From: JBCDJG01 sp038748065
GTDB taxonomy: Bacteria > Pseudomonadota > Gammaproteobacteria > Pseudomonadales > Halieaceae
DNA length: 63,813 nt
NCBI GenBank assembly: GCA_038748065.1
Contig: JBCDJG010000027.1
Span: 1 to 63,813, forward strand
Direction: 5' to 3'
Shown: positions 44,294 through 53,744 of the stretch, one piece after another
Layout: the number at the start of each line of letters is the position of its first letter
Position numbering within the stretch: the stretch's first letter is position 1
Notes under the pieces: model-generated
What the model was told of the DNA's origin: nothing
Databases searched by the model: none
What the model saw: only the letters and a program-made list of their open reading frames with translations
Position numbers and translations under genes: made by a program

Positions 44294-45310
44294 ATGAGCG
44301 AGAACGAAAGCTACAAGATCATTGGTGCGGAACTGTCACCCTTTTCGGTGAAAGTGCGCTCCTACTTCCGTTTCAAGGCTATCCCGCACCAGTGGATACC
44401 TCGCAGCCTGGAGGTACAGGCCGAGTACGCCGATTTGTTCAAGGTACCGATCATTCCCCTGGTTGTTTCACCCGAGGGGCAGGGCATGCAGGACTCCACC
44501 CCGGTGATTGAGCGTCTGGAGGAGAAGTTCCCCGATCCCGCGATTCACCCGGACGACACTGTTCTGTGATTCCTGTCCTGTTTGCTGGAAGAATTTGCGG
44601 ACGAATGGGCCAATAAGTGGATGTTTCACTATCGCTGGGCGAGGCCGGTTGATCGCGATAGCGCTGCGCTCAAAATTGTGCGAATGATGAAACCGGGGCT
44701 GGATGAGCCCGAGGCCGAGATCACGGCGATGGCGGATCAGATTGCAGAGCGCATGGTCGGGCGGGTTTGGTTCGTCGGGTCCAGCGAGGAAACCGCCGGG
44801 CAGATAGAAGAGGGCTTTCAGCATGCCATGGGCCAACTGGATGACCACCTTGCTGAGCGCAGCTATCTGCTGGGCGAGCGACCCAGTTTTGGCGATTTTG
44901 GCTTGTTTGGGCAAATCTATAACGCGATTACCGACCCCACACCAGGCGCGCTGGTTGGCGCACGCTACCAGCATGTTTTAGCCTGGGCGCAGCGCATGCT
45001 CTGGCCCTGCTGCGACGGCGAGTTCGAGCCCTGGGAAAGCCTGGCTCCCACACTGACGCCCTTCCTTAAGGATCACGTTGGAGCGCGTTTCCTGCCCTGG
45101 ACGGTAGCGAACCAGAACGCCATTGTTGCCGGCGAAGAGAGCTTCAGCGTGGAGCTGGCCGGGCAGACCTGGTCGCAAAAACCGCAGAAGTATCATGCCA
45201 AATCGCTCGAAACCCTGCGTGATCGATACGCGGCCATAAGCGACCGCAAGGCGCTTGATGAGATCTTGAGTTCAGTCGACTGCCTGGCCGCTGTGGTACG
45301 GCCGACATGA
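44294..45310 (+). pseudogene. GST-like gene interrupted by an in-frame TGA
   Basis: A 91-residue frame (SYKIIGAELSPFSVKVRSYF, STPVIERLEEKFPDP) ends in TGA at 44567-44569. The same frame then continues without a break for 247 codons with the expected helical GST domain (LLEEFADEWANKWMFHYRWA, SYLLGERPSFGDFGLFGQIY). With the stop ignored the protein has about 338 residues. The stop falls after the N-terminal domain, not at a catalytic residue. It may be a nonsense mutation, a sequencing error, or a split gene restarting at the TTG at 44582. Selenocysteine is a remote option. Confidence 0.75.
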
Positions 45311-45389
45311 AACAGCCTCTGGCGTCTCGCCCCCTTCAGCTGGCTTTCAGTATCAGGTTTAATGTTCCCTTCGAACGGAGTAGGGGGCA

Positions 45390-46034
45390 ATGAATATGGC
45401 AGGTGCAGTAAGGGCGCCGCGCAAGCGACGCACGCAGGAGCGCGCTGAGGTTACACGGGGCAAGCTACTCGATACAGCGATTCGGCTGTTTTCAGAGCGT
45501 GGCTACGACGCGGTTTCCGTACGTGAGATTGAAGTGGCTGCCGAGGTGCAGCGCAACCTGCTGCAGTACCACTTTGGCGGTAAAGAAGGCATGTGGAAGG
45601 CTGCTGCCGCGGAATGCCTGACCAACATCCAGGGCTTCAGCCAGGAGCGGCAGGACTTGATGAAAGACCTGCCCGTGCACGAGCGCATCGCCTACCAGAT
45701 TCGCAGTTATGTGAGATTCAGCGCGCAGCAGCCGGCCTTCAATCGCATGATGATGCAGGAGGGCAAACACGATAGCTGGCGTTTGGAATGGCTAAGTGAC
45801 ACCTACCTCAAGCCCGCAATGGAGCATTTGCGGGAGATCGTGCTGGAAGATGTCGAGATTGAAGAAGAAGAGTTCATTCACTGGTACTACATGTTTGTGA
45901 GTGCCGGTTCCTTTATCTTCTCGATGGCGCCAGAAGCGAAGCACATGTTTGGTGTAGACGTGAGTGACGAAGGCATCATCGACCGCCAGGCCCAGCTGAT
46001 GGTGGAGTTTCTGCTGAGTCGTCAGAAAGAGTGA
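45390..46034 (+). CDS. TetR-family transcriptional regulator
   Basis: A 214-residue regulator with a basic N-terminal arm and the TetR helix-turn-helix (LLDTAIRLFSERGYDAVSVREI, LLQYHFGGKEGMWKAAAAEC). The ligand-binding domain follows without special features. A good ribosome-binding site (AGGGGG) precedes it. It is embedded in the plus-strand catabolic operon between two GST genes and is a candidate for binding the shared 44-bp elements upstream of the receptor and hydroxylase genes. Confidence 0.88.
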   Translation: MNMAGAVRAPRKRRTQERAEVTRGKLLDTAIRLFSERGYDAVSVREIEVAAEVQRNLLQYHFGGKEGMWKAAAAECLTNIQGFSQERQDLMKDLPVHERIAYQIRSYVRFSAQQPAFNRMMMQEGKHDSWRLEWLSDTYLKPAMEHLREIVLEDVEIEEEEFIHWYYMFVSAGSFIFSMAPEAKHMFGVDVSDEGIIDRQAQLMVEFLLSRQKE

Positions 46035-46068
46035 ATATCAAACCGGTCCATATACGGAGGCCCCCGCT

Positions 46069-46725
46069 TTGCCAGACATGACCCTGTATTGCATGCCCAG
46101 AGCCTGCTCCCGCGTCACCATGACAGCACTTGAAGCAATCGGCCTGCCCTACGAGCGGCAGGTCATCAACATCTTCACGCAGCAACAGAAAACCCCCGAA
46201 TACCTGGCGATTCATCCCGGCGGCAAGGTGCCGGCGCTGTCTGTGGATGGCGAGGTTTTGACTGAGAATGCATCCATCCTGCTTTACCTGCATCAGACCT
46301 ACCCGGAAGGACAGCTATTGCCTGAAAGCGCAAACGCCGTGCAGGCGGCGCAGAAGGTCTCTGAGCTGGTGTGGTGTGGCGGCACTTTGCACCCAATTAT
46401 TCGCCAGGTGCGCATGCCGATTCGTTTCACCGACGGTGACCCCAGCGGTGTCCGTGAAAAGGGTGTTGAGATGCTGACCGCCGTGCTTGAACGCATAGCG
46501 CCGCGACTTGCAAGCCAGGACTGGTGGTTTGGCGATCGCTGGTCGATTGTGGATGTCTACTTCGCCTGGTGTTGCATGGTCGCGCAAAGCGGCGGCTTCC
46601 CGCTGGATAAGTACCCTGCTGTGCTCGGCCATCGCGAGCGGCTGTTCGGTATTGAAAGCTTTGCACGCGCCGTTGAAAAAGACGAGGCCGCCATCGCCGA
46701 ACACGGTATCGAGTTTCCCGGATAG
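46069..46725 (+). CDS. Glutathione S-transferase
   Basis: A 218-residue GST of ordinary length. A TTG start at 46069 is chosen because GGAGG lies eight bases upstream; the first ATG (46078) would be 17 bases away. Features are the opening TLYCMPRACSRVTMTALEAI, the cis-Pro and glutathione-site segment GKVPALSVDGEVLTENASIL, and DRWSIVDVYFAWCC. It is immediately followed by the cytochrome b561 gene. It could act on an electrophilic intermediate. Confidence 0.85.
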   Translation: MPDMTLYCMPRACSRVTMTALEAIGLPYERQVINIFTQQQKTPEYLAIHPGGKVPALSVDGEVLTENASILLYLHQTYPEGQLLPESANAVQAAQKVSELVWCGGTLHPIIRQVRMPIRFTDGDPSGVREKGVEMLTAVLERIAPRLASQDWWFGDRWSIVDVYFAWCCMVAQSGGFPLDKYPAVLGHRERLFGIESFARAVEKDEAAIAEHGIEFPG

Positions 46726-46736
46726 AGCATTTAGCT

Positions 46737-47618
46737 ATGAACGATCATCGACTTGCTTATCACATGGATAGCTGGATCGCCCTGGCGATTACGCTAGCCG
46801 CTTTAGTGATTGCGATTGGCTTGAGCCATCGTTCGGCCAGAGTGAGGGCCTATTCCACGGCGCTGGCGGCGATCGCCTGCGGGCTGACCGTGCTCTGGCT
46901 TTTCTTCACCTTCAGCACGGGCATCATGGAAAATCCGAGGCCGGCGCTGTTTCCAACGGACGGCATAAAGCCGACGGTACTCTATGTTCAGGCAGGGCTG
47001 TTTGCGTTGGCCTGCGTATTCCTCATAGGGGTCAGTCGTTGGCAGTTGCGGTCGACTAATGAGCTCGATTTGCCACTGACGAATAGCACCGATAAGTTTG
47101 GCCGACTTTCACGCTGCCTGCATTGGACCACGGCCATCCTGATCATTGCGCTGGTTCCCATGGGTATCTTTACCTCCATGATTCCGGAAGATCTCGCCTG
47201 GCGTCAGGGCTACTACGTGGTGCACAAGACGGTCGGTATCGTGGCACTCATCCTGTTGGCGGTACGTGTGTTATGGCACCTCTTTGGCTCGCGCAGGCCC
47301 GGCCTCGATAGCGACCTGAAGCCCTGGGAGCGCTTCCTTGCGCACGTGGTACATGGTCTGCTCTACGTTCTTATGCTGATGCTGCCCATTACAGGTTTCG
47401 TGATGTCTACCTATGGCGGCAAGCTGTCACACTTCTTTATTTGGGACTTGCCGCTGTGGTGGGGTGAAGACCTGGAGGCCATCAAGCCCTGGGGGCTGTT
47501 TCATAAGCTTGCTTTGCCCTTCCTGTTCTATGCCATATTCCTGGCCCACGTGCTGGGGGCCCTGAAGCACTACTTCATCGACAAGCACCGGGAAAGCATT
47601 CACCGCATGGTGTCTTAG
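46737..47618 (+). CDS. Cytochrome b561-family membrane protein with extended N-terminus
   Basis: A 293-residue membrane protein. Residues about 110-290 form a four-helix cytochrome b561 (CybB) domain with likely heme ligands in SRCLHWTTA, YVVHKTVGI, AHVVHGLLY and LAHVLGALKHYF. The preceding 110 residues add about three membrane helices with no recognised family. It may pass electrons between quinol and a periplasmic acceptor. As the last gene of the plus-strand operon, it could serve one of the oxygenases or relieve redox stress. Confidence 0.82.
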   Translation: MNDHRLAYHMDSWIALAITLAALVIAIGLSHRSARVRAYSTALAAIACGLTVLWLFFTFSTGIMENPRPALFPTDGIKPTVLYVQAGLFALACVFLIGVSRWQLRSTNELDLPLTNSTDKFGRLSRCLHWTTAILIIALVPMGIFTSMIPEDLAWRQGYYVVHKTVGIVALILLAVRVLWHLFGSRRPGLDSDLKPWERFLAHVVHGLLYVLMLMLPITGFVMSTYGGKLSHFFIWDLPLWWGEDLEAIKPWGLFHKLALPFLFYAIFLAHVLGALKHYFIDKHRESIHRMVS

Positions 47619-47710
47619 CACGTCATTGATGGTCAAGCGGGATTGATCCAGAAGTGCCTTGAAGGTGAGTGGCAGTCGCTCAGCCCCTGAAAAACCTGAA
47701 GGCTGGTTAT

Positions 47711-49885
47711 TCAGCGGCAGCCAAGAAGAACTTCTATGGCACTCTCGGCACTGTGCCCCAGGCTTAGCAGGATTCCCATAAGGGCGAGCTCTACTAGACT
47801 GAGACCTCGCCCAAGCGCCTGTTCAGCTACCGGCACCGTGTCCGGCAAGGCTGGCGTCCTCAGCAGCAGGCCCCCTGCCTGCGCCGGTGCAAGCGCAATG
47901 GCGCCGTGCTCGCAGTAGTCGTGAAGGCTCGCTGACCAGGCGCCTTGGCTTATGAGGCACAAACGCTCAGCGTCTAGCTCAAGGTCGAACTGGCCCAGAT
48001 CGATGGCATCGATGTTGACAACGCAGCGCCCTGTGCAGGCGCGCAGCAGGAGACAAACAATCTCTGCGCCACTGATACCCGAGGGCCAGACCGGGGATGT
48101 CAGATTAGCCGGCGGCTGCTCCAGCAAAACGCCGATATCGCAGCCGCCTGCGCCCAGGCCATGGGTAACGATGGTTTCTGGGCCTCGCTCAATCACACCG
48201 ATATCGACCTCCGGATTTCGCACCACCATCAGTGCCGGGTCTACGGCCCTTGCCTGTGACGCAGTCGACCATAGCTCCCCTGCGACTCTCAGGCCCCGCG
48301 GGCCTGCTACCGCAGGGGCATAGCCTAGTTCCTGCAAGCAATACTCTGCCCTGGCGAGTAGCTCGGGCGTCTGCTTTGCGCTTACTGCTACAACCAGAGG
48401 CATACGATCTTTCTCGAGATTGGGCAGCAGAAGGTCTATCGCCGCCATGGCCTCGTTGCGGAACTGCCCGCTACCGCTGGGTACCTTCAGGAAACCCGGC
48501 GCACAGTTAACCTCAATCACCGTTAACGCCTGATCGGTAAAGGACTGCCCTATGTCCCGAGTGATGACGTCGAGACCGAGCAGGTCAATGTCAATCGCCC
48601 TGGCGATTCGCTCCGCGAACTCACGGTTGTCGGGATGCAGTTCATCATCAACGTAGTGGGCGAGCCCTCCCGTTGACCAGTTCGCGTTGGTGCGCAGTTT
48701 CACTCTCTGGCCGCTGGCGGGCACCGAATCGGGCGACAGGTTCTGCCGACCCAGGGTTTGCAGCTCTTTCGCTCCCAGCGTCAGGTTGAGGAAGAGCGGG
48801 CCGCTGCCTTTCTCGCCGCGGTCGGGGTTTCTGTTCTCGATCTCAACAAGCTGCGCAATGGTGTGCTGACCGTCGCCGACCACGGCCGCGGGCTCCCGGT
48901 GCAGTACATGCAGAACTTTGCCGCCAACCAGCGTAATCCTGAAATCCTCTCCTTCGACGTAATTTTCCACAAACATCATCGGTGGCGGCTGGCCGCTTTG
49001 TGCAGCAGCGGCAAGCTCCTCGTAGGCCAGGGCGAGGTCCTGGGCGTTCCTCAAATCGCAGATGACGCCGGAACCTCCGCCGCCGCTATCCATCTTTATA
49101 ACCACCGGGTAGCCGATGCGCTCACCCGCAGCCACGGCCTCCTGGGCCGAGCTGACCCGCAACTGACGGGTTACCGGGAAACCCAGGTCTGCGAGAAACT
49201 GGCTACTGTGCAGCTTGCTGAGCGAAAGCTTTATACCTCCGTAGGCCGAGTTGAACCCAACCGTGCCGTTAAACAGCCTTTGATACCGCCCGAAGCCGAC
49301 CTGTATCTGCTGCTCCTGCCCGGTGTAGCGATCGAGATAGGTCCACTGGGCGTTGCGCCGCCTCAGTTCGTCCGTAATATCGGCGATGGCGCCGTTACGT
49401 GGTCGGTGGTGCGCCGTGGATACGAAATGATCACATAGCCCCTTGGGGTCATGGACTGAGGAGCCCATCAGGAAGGGCTGGCGAATGGCCTCTGGCAGAA
49501 GTGCTACTGTCGCCGAAAGAGAAACCTCGAGCGCCGCGAATTCAGCACGGTGATTGAATTCTGGTAGCGCGATGTGGAAGACCGACCCGGTAGTGTCACG
49601 AGTGACTCTAGCCGGAGCAAAGCGCGCACCTGACCGGCGCAGCAGCGCGACGCAAAGCGCAGCAGCAACCCGGATCAGTCCGGGCAGCCCAGCCGGCTCG
49701 GGCTCGAGATCTGTCGGTTCGCTGCCCAGGCCAGCCAGGAGTTCAGTAGCGGCCGCGGACAGATCATCCTCGTATTGCGCCAACAGGGAGCGATCCTCGG
49801 TCGTTAGCCCGGTCGATGCGCAGACACAGGATTGTTCGTGAAACAACGAGGGACCGCCAATTTGGCGAATGGCGAGAATTCTCAT
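47711..49885 (-). CDS. Cyanophycin-synthetase-like ATP-grasp protein with degenerate Mur-ligase half
   Basis: The start at 49885 (MRILAIRQIGGPSLF) matches the usual cyanophycin synthetase N-terminus and gives 724 residues, against about 870-900 for the full enzyme. The N-terminal domain and the ATP-grasp domain are intact: GYPVVIKMDSGGGGSGV (near residue 258) and LTVIEVNCAPGFLKVPSG (near 456). The region matching the Mur-ligase half follows (VVAVSAKQTPELL, VRNPEVDIGVIERGPE), but its P-loop GTNGKTTT is replaced by SAKQTPEL, so the second ATP site is lost. It may ligate an amino acid or peptide in one step. The substrate is unknown. Confidence 0.78.
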   Translation of the reverse strand: MRILAIRQIGGPSLFHEQSCVCASTGLTTEDRSLLAQYEDDLSAAATELLAGLGSEPTDLEPEPAGLPGLIRVAAALCVALLRRSGARFAPARVTRDTTGSVFHIALPEFNHRAEFAALEVSLSATVALLPEAIRQPFLMGSSVHDPKGLCDHFVSTAHHRPRNGAIADITDELRRRNAQWTYLDRYTGQEQQIQVGFGRYQRLFNGTVGFNSAYGGIKLSLSKLHSSQFLADLGFPVTRQLRVSSAQEAVAAGERIGYPVVIKMDSGGGGSGVICDLRNAQDLALAYEELAAAAQSGQPPPMMFVENYVEGEDFRITLVGGKVLHVLHREPAAVVGDGQHTIAQLVEIENRNPDRGEKGSGPLFLNLTLGAKELQTLGRQNLSPDSVPASGQRVKLRTNANWSTGGLAHYVDDELHPDNREFAERIARAIDIDLLGLDVITRDIGQSFTDQALTVIEVNCAPGFLKVPSGSGQFRNEAMAAIDLLLPNLEKDRMPLVVAVSAKQTPELLARAEYCLQELGYAPAVAGPRGLRVAGELWSTASQARAVDPALMVVRNPEVDIGVIERGPETIVTHGLGAGGCDIGVLLEQPPANLTSPVWPSGISGAEIVCLLLRACTGRCVVNIDAIDLGQFDLELDAERLCLISQGAWSASLHDYCEHGAIALAPAQAGGLLLRTPALPDTVPVAEQALGRGLSLVELALMGILLSLGHSAESAIEVLLGCR

Positions 49886-50261
49886 TACCGGGGCTCGCGC
49901 GGCAAGGGGGCCTGTCACTGAAGTGTGCCACAAAAATTCCCGCAAAGGCGCCACAGGCTATAGATCCTGCAGCCCCCCAGATTAAAGACAACGAGGAATG
50001 GTGTTGCAAGTACTGCACAGAGAGCGATCAGTGAATGTGGTGGCTCGCATCCATGAGGGTAGCTGCTGACCATAGCGCTTTTATTTGTCTTATTGTTTAC
50101 GCCCCATCTTTGCCTGTTTTCCGATGAGGTTCTTGGCCACATATTCGCGCCTTTGAGGGCATTGGGACGGTTTATCGTCCGTTGAGGGGGCCCGCCTAGT
50201 CCGGCCTCCAGTCGCATTGCACCGCGACGTCGCAAGAGCGTCAGGAGGCCAGTTACACGCC
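49886..50261. other. Divergent spacer before the OTU effector gene
   Basis: This 376-base region holds the promoters of the ATP-grasp gene and the effector-chaperone operon. A short perfect hairpin (GGACG, six-base loop, CGTCC) is at 50165-50180, about 80 bases before the effector ATG, and AGGAGG at 50243-50248 is its ribosome-binding site. I see no Hrp-box-like or other type III regulon signature, and the small open frames here look like noise. Confidence 0.5.
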
Positions 50262-53200
50262 ATGACAGGTGAAACCACTGTAGTATCCAATCATCACCCC
50301 GACGCACCGTCGGTCCCCGTTGTCCCTGTGGACCATGGACCTTCGGGCCAGGGCCGAGCGGGTACGGTCAAGCTCGACCAGCACCTGCCAGTAGCTAACC
50401 CGGCCAAGGCGGTTGTACCGCCGGCCCGCTACTCAGGGCGCCGCGTGGTCAGCCAGCTCACTGCGGGCGAGAAAGAGGCGGGCCTGGCAACCCTAAAGAA
50501 GCAGAAAGTCACCAATACCACGCTCAAGTGGGCAGCGCCCGCGGCGGGCCTGGGTGCTGTCGGGGGTACTGCCGCAGGCATTTTCGGTGGTGCCGTACTG
50601 GGTGCCATGGTGGGAGGCCCGGTGGGCGCCATTGTCGGCGGCGTGCTGGGGGGGCTCTTTGTGTTTTGCTCCGCCACGGGAACCGGCGTGGCCATTGGCC
50701 ACGGCAGGGGTAAACAACAGGCCAAGCAGATTACCCATGACACCCTGTTGCATCGCTATGATCCAGACGGCGAGGCCTTCGATGGCCTGATGAATCGTCT
50801 GGATGGTGATGAGCAGGCGATCCATAATGCGCTCTCGGCTGGCGGCCTGCTGGCTGATGAAGATATGGGCATCGAGCTCCCGAAGAGCGAAGCCGAACGC
50901 TTCACCCCCCAGCAAAAAGCCCGTATCCGCTCTAATCTCAGGAACCTGCTGGATGCCCGGGTCAAACTGGAACTGCCGCTCACCAAGCGATTCGCGGAGG
51001 AGGCTGTCCTGGTGGCTGCCCGGATGGAGGCCGCAGGCGTCGGCGAGGTTTTCCAACAGCACCTCGAGGCGATGCTAAGCATGCGGCTGGCGGCGCACGG
51101 CGGCCCCGATGGCGCGTTGCCGCTTGACGATCACTGGCTGGGCGACCTCAAGGCAATTTCGAATATGCTGATCAGCCCGATGTCGGTCGCCACGCAGCAG
51201 CAGCTCAACTTTGACCCCGAAGACAATCCCGGTGTCCTCGAAGGCATGACGCAGGGCATGGCGAAGGTGGTGACCGCGGCGAGGCATAACTCGCTGGTGT
51301 CACCAGATTTTGTGGCGAGGCTGCGCAGGGAGTTGATCGACATCGCCGCACGCCAGGACCTGACGGCCGACCAGAAAAGAGCCGTGATGGACACGGCCGG
51401 CACACAGTTTGCCGCTGCTCTTCGCAGCACGACCGGGCCCGCCCGTCGCGGGGGAGATCGATTCCGCGACTATCAGCGTGCAGTGCTGCAGAACCCGGCC
51501 TTGCTGTCGCAAACGCTCAATGGCCTCGCGCGCATCCATACAGAGGTTCAGGCGCACAACGAACGCGCTGCCCAGGCGAGCAGCGATCCCAAGTCTGCCG
51601 ATCTCCACACCCTGGACGCCCAGCGCTTGTCCGATGAGTACATGAAGTACATGGGGCGCGTGCTGACCGCCAAGGGCGGTCGCTCGGGCTACGAGACTTC
51701 CAGCGATGCTTTTATCGACTCGCTGATGAGTATCACCCAGGCCAACCTGCCCGGCGAGCATGAGGATGTGGCGATTAATCTCTACACCACGGCCCTGTGC
51801 CGCGACGTGGACTCTCACTTCGCTGTGCGGAACACGCGCGCCGCCGCGCTGGCAGGCCTTGCCGTGGAATCCGAACGTGTCCTGGTGTCACTCAAGCAGG
51901 GCAGTGCGGTAGTTGGCCAGGGCGACAAGCAGAGGAGCATCAAGATCAGGCCGGAAGACCATGCGTTGTTCGCTGATCGTTACCGTCGCAGCGTCGCCAA
52001 CCACATCTTCGTTGCACCGGAATCACGCTGGAAAAACCGGCAGATACACGACCTGGCCGCCCTCATGTCGCATCACCTGTACATGGCCCAGGGCTCCAAC
52101 ATTTCAAGGGGTGAAAGCGCGGAACAGAAATCCAGTGTCTATGCCAAGGAGCGCGACCTCGACTACCAGGCAGACAAGGCGGTAGACGACTTCTGGAACC
52201 GGGCGCTCGACAAGCGTGCGACTGTGGCGCAAACCGCCGGCATGCTGCGCCGGGCCATCCAGGCGAGCTACCGGCACGAATCAGTCCGGCAATCCGGGGG
52301 GCAGATTTTCGCGGGCGACGGCGGATCTCACTACGCCGAAGGTTCAGGCATGAGTTTTGATGAGCGCTTTGCTGCAAGGCTGCAGCTGTCACTGAAGGAG
52401 CGTTTTGCCGACCGTCCCGAAGAGGCCGCCGCGGCTTATGACAAGCTGATGGGCGAGAAGGGAGCGCTGCGCGCGCTGATGATGATTGGTCACCTGCAGG
52501 CGCTCGATGAGCGCGGTGGCGGTCCGGAAAATATCACCCGTGATGCCGCCAAGGACTTCTATGAAACGGGCATTGCGCAGTCGATTCGCCAGCTTGGCGC
52601 AGCGGCGGGCAAGGAGCCCGAGCTGGTAGAGGCTGAGATTGAATCGCTTGCCGCGGCTGCCAACGAGGCGGTTGATGCAGTGCCCCGCACCTTTACCTGG
52701 CAGCTCGACTTCAGCCGCCTCGGCAACAATAACGAGGGCGTGCAGAAGGCGCTGACGGAGAAGGCCGGGCTGGACCCGGACACCCTGACCGAGGCCTGCA
52801 ACCAGATGAACTGTGATCTTCCCAAGCTGATTGCCGCCAAGGCGGGTAGCGAGGCAGCGCATGAGGACCTGGCCCGGCGCCTGGGCCTGGATGGCGACCC
52901 GATCGCGGGGGGCCTGGATGACGATGATTTCGAGCCTGAGGAAGTCGACGCGGAAGCACTTGCCCCGGCCAGCCTTACCGACATGGAAACGGCCCAGGCC
53001 TTTGATGCACTGACCCGCGCCGGTGCGACCGAGCGCGAGGCGATGCAGTGGATACTGAACGGGCTGGTGGATGCGACGCTGGTGAAGCAGCTCAACGCTG
53101 CGGCCAACGACGGCAACTTCGAGCGCGGGCAGGACGCCAGCATCGTAGAGAGCCTGCGCCAGACCATGGGTCAGTTCGATCGAGAAGAAGCCAAGGCCCT

Positions 53201-53732
53201 GGCCCGGCTCACCATGCGGCAGTTCTTTACCCAGATAGACGGCTCAAACTTGGGCGTCGTCGGTGAGATGGAAATCAAGCCTGCGCTTAACGATGGCGAC
53301 TGCTTCTATCATGCGCTGGAGAGCCAGACAGGCAAACCGATGCAGGAAATCCGCAATGCCCTCCACGGTCGTGCTGACGCGATTGTGACGGGCAACCAGG
53401 GAGCTGCACGGGTGCAGGATATTGATGTTTACCGGGTGGCCGGGGCTCCTATACCCCAGCTGCTGTTGCAGGAAGATGTCTCCAACGGCGTGATCGCCAA
53501 GCCCGCCGCCATCGGCGGCAGGGAAAGCTGGGCCTCGGAGTTTCACGCGGCGCTCGCCGCCGAGGAGTTCCAGCGGCCGGTGGTGGTGTTCAGCTTCAAC
53601 CGTGCCACAAGCCAGGTGGATACCCGGTTTTATGGCGCCGAGGCCTATGGCGGCCAGCCCCCGATCATGCTGTCCTACGACGGCGTTAACCACTTTGACG
53701 GCGTCGGCCCAAAGAATTCCACCTGGGTGTAA
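50262..53732 (+). CDS. Putative type III effector with C-terminal OTU deubiquitinase domain
   Basis: The ATG at 50262 follows AGGAGG and gives 1156 residues. Residues 1-90 are polar and proline-rich, as in secreted N-termini. Residues 91-148 form a glycine-zipper hydrophobic block (GAVGGTAAGIFGGAVLGAMV) that could insert in a membrane. Residues about 150-990 are helical with no recognised domain. The C-terminus is an OTU cysteine protease: Asp1011-Gly-Asp-Cys1014 in LNDGDCFYHALESQ, and His1144 in YDGVNHFDGVG, 130 residues apart as in the family. OTU domains cut ubiquitin-like conjugates, a eukaryotic target. Two CesT-like chaperone genes follow directly. Secretion by type III is inferred; no secretion machinery is in the window. 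Confidence 0.8.
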   Translation: MTGETTVVSNHHPDAPSVPVVPVDHGPSGQGRAGTVKLDQHLPVANPAKAVVPPARYSGRRVVSQLTAGEKEAGLATLKKQKVTNTTLKWAAPAAGLGAVGGTAAGIFGGAVLGAMVGGPVGAIVGGVLGGLFVFCSATGTGVAIGHGRGKQQAKQITHDTLLHRYDPDGEAFDGLMNRLDGDEQAIHNALSAGGLLADEDMGIELPKSEAERFTPQQKARIRSNLRNLLDARVKLELPLTKRFAEEAVLVAARMEAAGVGEVFQQHLEAMLSMRLAAHGGPDGALPLDDHWLGDLKAISNMLISPMSVATQQQLNFDPEDNPGVLEGMTQGMAKVVTAARHNSLVSPDFVARLRRELIDIAARQDLTADQKRAVMDTAGTQFAAALRSTTGPARRGGDRFRDYQRAVLQNPALLSQTLNGLARIHTEVQAHNERAAQASSDPKSADLHTLDAQRLSDEYMKYMGRVLTAKGGRSGYETSSDAFIDSLMSITQANLPGEHEDVAINLYTTALCRDVDSHFAVRNTRAAALAGLAVESERVLVSLKQGSAVVGQGDKQRSIKIRPEDHALFADRYRRSVANHIFVAPESRWKNRQIHDLAALMSHHLYMAQGSNISRGESAEQKSSVYAKERDLDYQADKAVDDFWNRALDKRATVAQTAGMLRRAIQASYRHESVRQSGGQIFAGDGGSHYAEGSGMSFDERFAARLQLSLKERFADRPEEAAAAYDKLMGEKGALRALMMIGHLQALDERGGGPENITRDAAKDFYETGIAQSIRQLGAAAGKEPELVEAEIESLAAAANEAVDAVPRTFTWQLDFSRLGNNNEGVQKALTEKAGLDPDTLTEACNQMNCDLPKLIAAKAGSEAAHEDLARRLGLDGDPIAGGLDDDDFEPEEVDAEALAPASLTDMETAQAFDALTRAGATEREAMQWILNGLVDATLVKQLNAAANDGNFERGQDASIVESLRQTMGQFDREEAKALARLTMRQFFTQIDGSNLGVVGEMEIKPALNDGDCFYHALESQTGKPMQEIRNALHGRADAIVTGNQGAARVQDIDVYRVAGAPIPQLLLQEDVSNGVIAKPAAIGGRESWASEFHAALAAEEFQRPVVVFSFNRATSQVDTRFYGAEAYGGQPPIMLSYDGVNHFDGVGPKNSTWV

Positions 53733-53744
53733 TGGGCAGGGGGA

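Noticed and set aside
44567..44569. Selenocysteine codon
   Set aside because: The TGA is not at the GST catalytic loop, the following hairpin is weak, and no selenocysteine genes are in the window. A nonsense mutation or base error is simpler.
47619..47710. Terminator between the converging cytochrome b561 and ATP-grasp genes
   Set aside because: Only a five-base-pair stem with a long loop was found and there is no T-run.
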